Program-made: the position numbers and the translations under genes
Part shown: positions 1 to 5,617 of the stretch, in pieces
How the letters are laid out: each line of letters starts with the position of its first letter
Numbering within the stretch: the stretch's first letter is position 1
Assembly: GCA_005883445.1 (NCBI GenBank)
Contig: VAZL01000812.1
Location: forward strand, 1 to 5,617
DNA from: Alphaproteobacteria bacterium
Lineage (GTDB): Bacteria > Pseudomonadota > Alphaproteobacteria > Rhizobiales > Xanthobacteraceae
DNA: 5,617 nt
Direction of reading: 5' to 3'
The notes under the pieces: model-generated
The model's database searches: none
The model's input: only the letters and a program-made list of their open reading frames with translations
What the model was told of the DNA's origin: nothing

Positions 1-966
1 AAGTTCCTGGTGGGCGAAGGCCGCGAGGGCTGTCGCACGAACCCGGCGCATGACCTCGCGAGGACTGGGATCGCCACCGAGATTCGTCCGGAGAATCACT
101 GTATTGACTAGTGGGCCGATGAGGTGCTCGCTCCCCGGTCGGTTGCGATTGGCGACCAGCGTTGCCACGCGCACGTCCTCCTCAGTCACGTAGAGATGCA
201 ACAGCGTTTTGAAGGCGGCGATGAGCGCCATGAACAACGTGCCGCCTTCTTCTTGGCTAAAGCGTTTTAGCGCCTCCGACAGCCTCGGCGGCAACGTCAC
301 CTCCCGCCGGGCGGTGCGCAAGTCGTCGATTGTCCCTCTCGGCCGGGCGGAGGCAAGCTTTATCTCCGGCAACGGATCGTGCAGTTGCTCGCGCCAGTAT
401 GCGAGCTGCGCACCGATTTCCGGATATGACCTCCATTGCCGCTGCCAGCGCGCAAAGTCCGTGTACTGAATCGGGAGAGGCGCAAGTGGCGTCTGCTGTC
501 CGGCGGAAAAGGCGTCGTATAGGGCTGTAAGCTCCTCAACAAGCACGCCGAGCGACCAACCGTCGCAGATAGATTGGTGAAGGCTGATGAGCAAGAGGTG
601 TTCCCGCTCGGCCAGCCTCAGCAAGCGAGCGCGCATCAGGGGACCTCGCGCGAGGTCAAAGGAGTGAAGCGCCTCTTCTTGAATAAGACGGTGTCCGGCG
701 GTCTCCATCTTGGATTCTGGCAACCCATGCAGGTCCTCAAACCTCAGGGGCACGGTCAACTGTGGTGCAATGACCTGCACGTGACGGCCTTCCTCGACGT
801 CGAAGGTTGTGCGGAGAATTTCGTGGCGCCGCACGATTTCGTTAATGCTCCGTTCCAGGACCGCCACGTCGAATGACGAAGTCAGTCTGAGCGCGTAAAG
901 GATATTTAAGAAAGGTATGTCGGGCAGCGCATGTTGAAGCGCGCACAGACGTTCCTGGGCGATCGA
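1..966 (-). other. Condensation domain, cut by the left window edge, with variant active-site motif
   Basis: The core motifs appear in order: C1 SIAQERLCALQ from 966, C2 RRHEILRTTF at 802-831, C3 at 559-579, C4 YTDFARW at 445-465, C5 IGPLVNTVILRTNL at 79-120, and the start of C6, AHQEL, at the left edge. C3 reads HQSICDG where the family has HHxxxDG, so the second, catalytic His is replaced by Gln (CAA at 574-576) while the structural Asp (562-564) and Gly remain. Everything else is standard for a chain-elongating condensation domain. About the last 130-150 residues lie outside the window. The domain follows directly on the carrier, so it would be the acceptor-side step for the acid loaded upstream. 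Confidence 0.88.
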
Positions 967-1836
967 GGCCGGTGCCCAACCCTCTTGGGTTGAGCGCGGA
1001 ATGGCTGAAGAAAGCCGCCGTGCTTGGCCACAATCAAATAGCATCTCGAGATGCTGAGCCATCTCCGCAACGGTCGGCGCCTCGAAAATACAGGAGACTT
1101 CAACGTCGAGGAGCAGGGTGTTATGTATGTGAGCGAGAACTTCGGTTGCTAGAAGAGAGTCTCCACCGAGCGCGAAGAAGTTATCGTGGATACCGACCTG
1201 TTCGATTTGCAGGACGGTCGCCCAAATGCCGGCCAGCGTTTTCTCGAGAGACGTTCGCGGCGCAAGGAAGATCCGCGGCACGACGCCGCCATTTTCGAAT
1301 CCTAGCTTCGCCGCCAAGCCGACACGCTTCACCTTGCCGGTCGGGCCTTTCGGCAACTCCGTTACGATGACAACCTGGCGCGGGATCTTGAAGTCGGCGA
1401 GCCGCCCGATGGCGAACCGACGAATGGCGTTCGGCGTCGCCACAGCGTTGGGCCGCAGCACGATGGCCGACGCAACGTCCTCGCCAAGCGTAGCGTGGGG
1501 GACGGCAAAGGTTACGGCCTCTGCAACAGCTGGATGGTCCAGCAGCACTTCGTCGACTTCCTGGGGGGCGATTTTCTCGCCGCCACGATTGATAATCTCG
1601 CGCGTGCGGCCCACAAGAAACAGGTACCCGTCGTCGTCGTCGAAGTAACCAAGATCTCCTGTCTTGAACCAATCGCCGGCAAACGCGGCCTCGGTCGCCC
1701 CTGGATTGCCGTCGTAGCCCACCGTGACGGCAGCGCCCCGGACGACGACTTGACCGGTCTGGCCGCTAGGCAGCAAAGCCCCTCGTTCGTCCATGATCGA
1801 GACATCCAAGACGGTTGGCAGCCCGACCGAACCCGC
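1..1836 (-). CDS. Out-of-frame remainder of the synthetase: adenylation C-terminal part, carrier and condensation domains (no start, runs off left edge)
   Basis: This frame has 612 consecutive sense codons from 1836 to 1 and no stop. It opens just after a TAG at 1921-1923, but homology starts only at GSVGLP (about 1833). A7 WFKTGDLGYF lies at 1642-1671. A8 GRTREIINRGGEKI lies at 1570-1611; this is the acyl-CoA-synthetase form rather than the IRGxRIELGEIE form of amino-acid A domains. A10 PKGPTGKVKR at 1324-1353 holds the catalytic-type Lys. The carrier and condensation domains follow. No good independent start is visible: the GTG at 1912-1914 and the ATG at 1792-1794 both lack a Shine-Dalgarno sequence. 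Expression as a separate protein is therefore doubtful. The absence of any further stop or frameshift over 1.8 kb suggests that the lesion is recent or that the C-terminal part is still under selection. Confidence 0.8.
1030..1254 (-). other. Phosphopantetheine carrier (PCP/ACP) domain
   Basis: The segment begins at SLEKTLAGIW and ends near MAQHLEMLF. Its core is DNFFALGGDSLLATEVL, a textbook carrier signature (DxFFxLGGDSL). The Ser that would receive the 4'-phosphopantetheine arm is encoded at 1156-1158. The closing stretch FEAPTVAEMAQHL is the normal third and fourth helix pattern. Length, about 75 residues, is normal. The domain looks intact and could in principle still be primed by a phosphopantetheinyl transferase and loaded in trans. 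Confidence 0.9.
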
Positions 1837-2773
1837 TCTCGAAAGTCCGCTCGAGTTCCGCGAAGACGCGAGGCGGCAGAGGAGCAGACGAGGAGCGGAC
1901 GAAGCGTAGCCCACTGTTTGCTAGTCGCTCGCGGTCATGCTGCGCCTGGGTGAGAATTGCTTGGTGTATGGTCGGCACTGCGGAGTACCACGTCGGTTGA
2001 AACGCGGTCAGCCACCCAGAGAAACGATTGACGTCAAATCCAGGGGTACATACGACACTCGCGCCCGCCGCGAGTGAGGCAACCAAGGTGGCATGGAGAC
2101 CATGCCCATGAAACAATGGTAGAACATTCAAGCATCGATCAGTTTCTTTCAGTGCCAGTGCCGCACTATGCGCGTAGGCCGATATGCAAATGCTGGCGTG
2201 GCTCTGCTGCACAATCTTGGGCCGCGACGTTGTGCCTGATGTGGGCAGCAGCACCGCCGTGTCGCTGGCGCTGACCGGGTCCTCGGACGGCGCGCTACCT
2301 TGGTCTCCTGAGATTGCAAAGAGACCAGCCTCTGCCTCGGATGCGATCAGAAGTTCGATGATAGGGATGCCGCGAGAAAGCGCCGCACGGCGCGCATGCG
2401 ATTCGATTCCAGCTTGCGCGATCAGTGCACGAGGGCGCAGATCGGCGAAATACCCCACCAGTTCTTCGATCCCGAAGGCTGGATTCAGCGGCGCACACAC
2501 CGCACTCGCTGAGACGGTGAGAATCGTTACCGCCAACTCCGGACCATTCGGTAGTACCACAACTATCCGGTCGCTACGGCCTATCCCCATACCCCGCAAT
2601 GCGCGCCCCAATTTTTCGACGTGCTGATATAGGCGGCTGTAGATCAGTGGAGCGCGTCCTGGAGCAAGAATCGCCGGCGAGTCGGGAATACGTTGTGCCT
2701 GATGTTCCAACAGGTGAGGAAGGCAGGAAAACGGAACGCACGGTCTCGCGTCCAAGGAACGTTCGTTCGGCAT
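1766..2773 (-). CDS. N-terminal fragment of AMP-binding (adenylation) domain, 335 aa
   Basis: This is the part of the broken synthetase that still has its own start and stop. The ATG at 2771-2773 is the first start after an in-frame TGA upstream and has a purine-rich ribosome binding site. Residues 20-125 are the usual N-terminal acyl-CoA-synthetase fold, with VVVLPNGPE at 71-79 and PLNPAF at 95-100. Residues 175-186 are the A3 phosphate-binding loop, LLPTSGTTSRPK, with Ser where Gly is commoner; the family signature tolerates Ser there. PLFHGHGL at 219-226 is the A4 region, and FVRSSSAPLPP at 291-301 is the strand that normally leads to A5. Residues 313-335 after TFE are out-of-frame sequence ending at the TAG at 1766-1768. 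The product would be about two thirds of the N-terminal lobe, without A5 and without the mobile C-terminal lobe, so it is unlikely to be active alone. It resembles oxalate-CoA ligase/FadD-type enzymes more than amino-acid A domains. Confidence 0.8.
   Translation of the reverse strand: MPNERSLDARPCVPFSCLPHLLEHQAQRIPDSPAILAPGRAPLIYSRLYQHVEKLGRALRGMGIGRSDRIVVVLPNGPELAVTILTVSASAVCAPLNPAFGIEELVGYFADLRPRALIAQAGIESHARRAALSRGIPIIELLIASEAEAGLFAISGDQGSAPSEDPVSASDTAVLLPTSGTTSRPKIVQQSHASICISAYAHSAALALKETDRCLNVLPLFHGHGLHATLVASLAAGASVVCTPGFDVNRFSGWLTAFQPTWYSAVPTIHQAILTQAQHDRERLANSGLRFVRSSSAPLPPRVFAELERTFESGFGRAANRLGCLDHGRTRGFAA
1833..1840 (-). other. Frameshift/deletion junction in the adenylation domain
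   Basis: On the minus strand the first frame reads ...ERT FE with GAG at 1838-1840. The second frame picks up with GCG GGT at 1831-1836, encoding the A-G of AGSVGLP. One leftover A at 1837 sits between them, so the net change is equivalent to losing 3k+2 nt. Homologues carry about 25-30 extra residues here, including the A5 Tyr/Thr/Glu cluster. The exact breakpoints cannot be set without an intact relative. Confidence 0.75.
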
Positions 2774-2913
2774 GGTTTGCGGGTCCCACCTCCCCAGAGT
2801 TAGCTGCTTTCACTACGGGCTGCGTTCGAGGATTTTTGACCAGACCGACCACACGGTTTCACATCGCCGCGGTTCTTACATGAGCTTCGCCTCGCGCGGC
2901 GGTCGAGCCAGTG
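2774..2913 (-). other. Intergenic gap between cyclase-type gene and synthetase gene
   Basis: This 140-nt gap lies between two same-strand genes. Apart from the ribosome binding site near its end, I see only weak short inverted repeats (for example ACC-GTGT-GGT). There is no GC-rich stem followed by a T run, and no clear -35/-10 pair. Co-transcription with the gene upstream or an unrecognised promoter are both possible. Confidence 0.5.
2789..2795 (-). promoter_or_regulatory. Probable ribosome binding site of the synthetase gene
   Basis: The minus strand reads GGGGAGG, followed by TGGG, upstream of the ATG at 2771-2773. The spacing from GGAGG to ATG is 15 nt, longer than ideal, though pairing through AGGTGGG would shorten it to about 11 nt. 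With an in-frame TGA upstream and no other start codon between, it supports the chosen ATG. Confidence 0.5.
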
Positions 2914-5617
2914 TCAAAGCGTCGTATCCAGCGGGAGTGGTTGCATGCCGAGCTCTCGGTAGGTTGCAGTCGCGACGGCATCGACCTCCTTTGCCCTGAC
3001 CTGATCGCCGCGTCGGGCATAGATCCGGCAAAGCGCCGTGTTGCAAAAAGCAGCCAGCGGGCGAGCTTCGCATGCCGTGGCGAGGCGAAGGGCAATGTCA
3101 AGCTGTTTCTCTGATTCATCGAGGTTTTTCGGCTCAGACGCCGCCAAGTAGGCACGGCCGATCAGGAATCGCGCCCATGCCTCGTCTCCTTTCGCCTCGT
3201 GCACCGCCGCAATCGCAGCTGCTTGCTTTCCAAGCGTTAGAGCTGTTTCAATCTGGCGCGCTATGAGGGACACCTGTCCGAGACGGATCAACAATCTTGG
3301 CTTGTCCGCTATTAATTGCATCTTATCACCATCGCTGACTGCCTGTTCGGCGAGTTGAAGCCCCTTCTCCGCACGGCCCAAACGGGCATAGGCAACACCA
3401 AGGTCAGACACGAGGCGAATGCGCCAAACTCGGAACGACCAGCGATCGCTCAGGTCGAGACCGCGTTCCAGGGCACCGACCGCTCCCGCGATCTCGCCCT
3501 TGTGAGAGAGTACGTAGCCGATTGAAAGCCAGCCCAACAACTTGCTCAATTGATGCTCAGCGCCCTCGGCGATTTCGAGCGCGCGCCTTGCGTGCCTCAT
3601 GCCGGCGCTGAAATCGCCACATTCGACCAGAGCAATCGCCAGCCAAGTCCGGTTCAGTACGGAGGGAATTATATTCAAGTTGTGACGGTCGTGACGGAGT
3701 TCATTGGCGTTGAATTCGAGGCCTTGCTCGAGCAGCGAGATCGCTCGCCGATATTCGCCGAGGGCGTGATAGCTCTGCGCGAGACGGAAGAGTGATTGAC
3801 CCAGCACGACCCGGTCGCCGCATTCGCGCGCAAGGCGGACTCCTGTCTCACCAAACTCGATGGCACGACGCTGTTGGCCGATCAGGAAATGATGATTGCA
3901 TCGGAATGCCGAGTATTGCGCGCTGCGCTGTTTGTCTCCGAGGCGCGCGAGAATGGGATCAAGTTCATCCAGAGAGCGCAGGATCCGATCGGTCTTGCCT
4001 AGCGGCAGCAGGGCGTTACGAAGTTGGAAGCAAATATCCACGGCCCGCTCGAGATTGTCGCGGGTCTCCGGCAATTTCTTCAGGAGTGTTAAGGCGCGCT
4101 CGAAAAAGCGCACGGCATCTTCGTTTGCGTAAAGCGAGTACGCTTTCACGCCAGCCTTGAGCCAGTACTCGATGGCAGGGTCAACTAGACCAGCTTCCGT
4201 GAAGTGGTGCGCCACGATTTCCGGTTGGCTCGCCACGATCTCCGCAAACCTCTCCTCGAGTGCGCGCGCAATCTGGCCGTGCAATTGATGCCGGCGGCTC
4301 TTGAGCACGCTCTCATAGGCCGCATCACGCACCAGCGCGTGCTTGAAGCTGTAGACGGCTTCCGGCGGCTCGCCACGACGGAACACGAGCCCGGCCTGCT
4401 CAAGCTGGGCCAGTCCATGCTTCAATGCGGTCTCGTCGCGTCCAACCAACGCGCGCACCAAGGAATACGAGAACTCGCGTCCGATTGCGGCGCCGAGTTG
4501 GGCGATCTCCCTCACCGGAGCCAGCCGGTCGAGCCGCGCCATCAAAGAGTCTTGAAGCGTCTCCGGGATGGCGAGCGGTGGCAGAGGCCCCTCGAGCCGA
4601 TAGACTTCGGCGTCCTCAACCAGGATGCCCGTTTCCAGCACTGTCTTAGTGAGTTCTTCGACGAACAGTGGGTTCCCGTCGGTCTTGGAGACGATCTGTT
4701 TCATCACTTCGACGGGGAGCACGCGCCCTGCGGTCACGCGCGCGACCATGTTTTCAACGTCGTTGGAGCTGAGACGACCGAGCGTCAAGCTGCCGACATT
4801 GGGGAGACCAACCCACGGCGGCTCGAACTCCGGTCGGAAGGTAAACAGCGCCAGGACCGGTAGTTGGCGCACCCGCTCGACGGTCAGATCGAGTAGCTCG
4901 AGGGAGGTGGCATCCGCCCAATGCGCGTCCTCGAACGAGAGCAGGATCGGTTGCTGGCGGGCGAGACCCTCGAATTGATCGAGCAGTGCCGCCAGCGTTC
5001 GGCGGCGCTGCTGCGTGGGGGTGAGCGCCAGCGGCGGATACCGCTTGCCGAACGGGATCGACAGCAGCGCAGCAAAAAGCGGCGCTACAGCTTGGACCTG
5101 CGATGCGCCCATGGCGAGGACCGCTTCCAGCTTGTCGAGGCGTTGCTCGGAGGTCTCGTCTGCCGTGAACCCCGCCGCTCGCTCCAACTGGGCGATGAAC
5201 GGACGAAGCGCGCTGTTGGTGTGGTAGGGCGAGCATTGGTAACGCAAGCGCGTGTGCGGCTCGCCGGCGATGCGCTCGGCGAGAGCCGCCGCAAGGCGGG
5301 ACTTGCCGATCCCCGGCTCGCCCGAGATCAGCACGATCTGCCCTTCGCCCTTCCAGGCGAGGCGTTGCCGATCCAGCAGGAAGTCGAGCTCGTCCTCACG
5401 GTCGATGAGATCGGTCAGACCTGCCGCGTGGACCGCCTCGAAGCGGCTCTCGGAATCGGACACGCCCTCGACCGCCCACGCTGCAACCGGCTCGGCAATA
5501 CCCTTGACCTCGTGGCTGCCGAGGTCACACAGACGGAACAGATCGCCGAGCAGCCGGCGCGTGGAGGCAGCGACGACGATCGTCCCGGGCTCGGCCAAGG
5601 CCTGAAGGCGGGCTGCA
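2914..5617 (-). CDS. Class III adenylate/guanylate cyclase-type signalling protein with AAA/STAND ATPase and TPR array (5'-incomplete)
   Basis: The frame is open from the right edge to a TGA at 2914-2916, at least 900 codons. The first visible residues are AARLQALAEPGTIVVAAS, the end of a class III nucleotide cyclase domain. The Arg at 5608-5610 would be the transition-state Arg of NxxxR, and its Asn lies just outside. The TTG at 5596-5598 is therefore internal, not the start. Numbering from that TTG codon, 30-45 close the cyclase domain. The ATPase has Walker A GEPGIGKSR (93-101), a Walker B-like ILLSFEDAHW (218-227), TFRPE (253-257) and GNPLFVEELTK (308-318). From about 475 to 880 there are TPR-like helical pairs, for example around AIEYWLKAG, AQSYHALGEYRRAI and LGVAYARLGRAEKGL. 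The protein is probably cytosolic; no membrane segment is visible. Family members would make cyclic nucleotide under control of the ATPase/TPR part, but signal and output are unknown. The visible part looks intact. Confidence 0.92.
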   Translation of the reverse strand, partial: AARLQALAEPGTIVVAASTRRLLGDLFRLCDLGSHEVKGIAEPVAAWAVEGVSDSESRFEAVHAAGLTDLIDREDELDFLLDRQRLAWKGEGQIVLISGEPGIGKSRLAAALAERIAGEPHTRLRYQCSPYHTNSALRPFIAQLERAAGFTADETSEQRLDKLEAVLAMGASQVQAVAPLFAALLSIPFGKRYPPLALTPTQQRRRTLAALLDQFEGLARQQPILLSFEDAHWADATSLELLDLTVERVRQLPVLALFTFRPEFEPPWVGLPNVGSLTLGRLSSNDVENMVARVTAGRVLPVEVMKQIVSKTDGNPLFVEELTKTVLETGILVEDAEVYRLEGPLPPLAIPETLQDSLMARLDRLAPVREIAQLGAAIGREFSYSLVRALVGRDETALKHGLAQLEQAGLVFRRGEPPEAVYSFKHALVRDAAYESVLKSRRHQLHGQIARALEERFAEIVASQPEIVAHHFTEAGLVDPAIEYWLKAGVKAYSLYANEDAVRFFERALTLLKKLPETRDNLERAVDICFQLRNALLPLGKTDRILRSLDELDPILARLGDKQRSAQYSAFRCNHHFLIGQQRRAIEFGETGVRLARECGDRVVLGQSLFRLAQSYHALGEYRRAISLLEQGLEFNANELRHDRHNLNIIPSVLNRTWLAIALVECGDFSAGMRHARRALEIAEGAEHQLSKLLGWLSIGYVLSHKGEIAGAVGALERGLDLSDRWSFRVWRIRLVSDLGVAYARLGRAEKGLQLAEQAVSDGDKMQLIADKPRLLIRLGQVSLIARQIETALTLGKQAAAIAAVHEAKGDEAWARFLIGRAYLAASEPKNLDESEKQLDIALRLATACEARPLAAFCNTALCRIYARRGDQVRAKEVDAVATATYRELGMQPLPLDTTL

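Larger units (their letters stand above)
1..2773 (-). pseudogene. Nonribosomal peptide synthetase-like gene (AMP-binding / carrier / condensation), frameshifted and 3'-incomplete
   Basis: Read from 2773 downward, two frames together make one multidomain enzyme. The order is an AMP-binding domain (2773 to about 1290), a phosphopantetheine carrier domain (about 1254-1030) and a condensation domain (about 966 to the left edge). The first frame carries the N-terminal adenylation lobe to about 1838. The second frame resumes at about 1836 with AGSVGLP and is open to position 1. Compared with plant AAE3-type oxalate-CoA ligases, as I remember them, the piece between LERTFE and GSVG should hold about 25-30 residues including the A5 motif, and it is absent. 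The net frame change fits a deletion of 3k+2 nt. An intact enzyme would activate an acid as acyl-AMP, load it on its own carrier and condense it with a partner substrate. The missing A5 residues help bind the adenylate and magnesium, so the adenylation function is probably dead. A sequencing error could cause a frameshift but would hardly remove about 80 nt. The gene continues past the left edge. Confidence 0.82.

Noticed and set aside
1181..1672. 163-codon minus-strand open frame
   Set aside because: It is in another frame of the synthetase and is Arg-rich without motifs. The neighbouring frame encodes A7, A8, A10 and the carrier domain.
2201..2250. Gly-to-Ser change in the A3 loop (TSGTTSRPK) as an inactivating mutation
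   Set aside because: The AMP-binding family signature accepts Ser or Gly at this position, so it is probably harmless.
2820..2913. Possible terminator hairpin after the cyclase-type gene
   Set aside because: Only three- to four-base stems can be drawn and no T run follows them on the minus strand.
2859..3155. 98-codon minus-strand frame crossing the end of the cyclase-type gene
   Set aside because: It overlaps the TPR coding region in a different frame, has no family resemblance and no good ribosome binding site.
4204..4863. 219-codon plus-strand open frame
   Set aside because: It lies wholly antisense to the ATPase domain of the cyclase-type gene, has His/Arg-rich composition with no recognisable motif, and is explained by high-GC codon use.
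5596..5598. TTG as the start codon of the cyclase-type protein
   Set aside because: The frame stays open to the window edge, and the upstream residues AARLQA match the conserved end of a class III cyclase domain, so the gene starts outside the window.

Overview
The window looks like accessory DNA from a high-GC alphaproteobacterium, most likely a Rhizobiales/Bradyrhizobium-type soil bacterium. That rests on the GC- and CG-ending codon use, on the cyclase/AAA-ATPase/TPR signalling protein that is abundant in that group, and on general resemblance. No marker gene here fixes the genus. Everything convincing is on the minus strand, so the window reads biologically from 5617 down to 1.

Region 5617-2914 is the 3' part of one large gene for a class III adenylate/guanylate cyclase-type protein. 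It keeps only the last residues of the cyclase domain, including the AAR of the NxxxR catalytic signature. An AAA/STAND-type ATPase domain and a long C-terminal TPR array follow. The gene begins beyond the right edge. A 140-nt gap (2913-2774) follows; it holds a plausible ribosome binding site for the next gene but no convincing terminator or promoter.

Region 2773-1 is a multidomain nonribosomal peptide synthetase-like gene that runs off the left edge. Its order is AMP-binding (acyl-CoA-synthetase/oxalate-CoA-ligase-like) domain, then phosphopantetheine carrier domain, then condensation domain. The gene is broken. At about 1833-1840 the adenylation domain jumps frame, and roughly 25-30 family residues are absent, including the A5 segment (Tyr-x-Met-Thr-Glu type). 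The first frame ends at a TAG at 1766-1768. The second frame is then open without a stop for 612 codons to the window edge and encodes the rest of the adenylation domain, the carrier protein and most of the condensation domain. This second part is easily missed because it has neither an obvious start nor a stop in the window. The condensation domain also has Gln in place of the catalytic second His of HHxxxDG.

If the gene were intact, the AMP-binding domain would activate a carboxylic acid, load it on the adjacent carrier Ser, and the condensation domain would pass it to a downstream partner. With the A5 lesion, self-loading is expected to be lost. The cyclase/ATPase/TPR protein could be a regulator, but nothing in the sequence links it functionally to the synthetase beyond same-strand adjacency. 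I found no RNA gene, CRISPR array, insertion sequence or attachment site.
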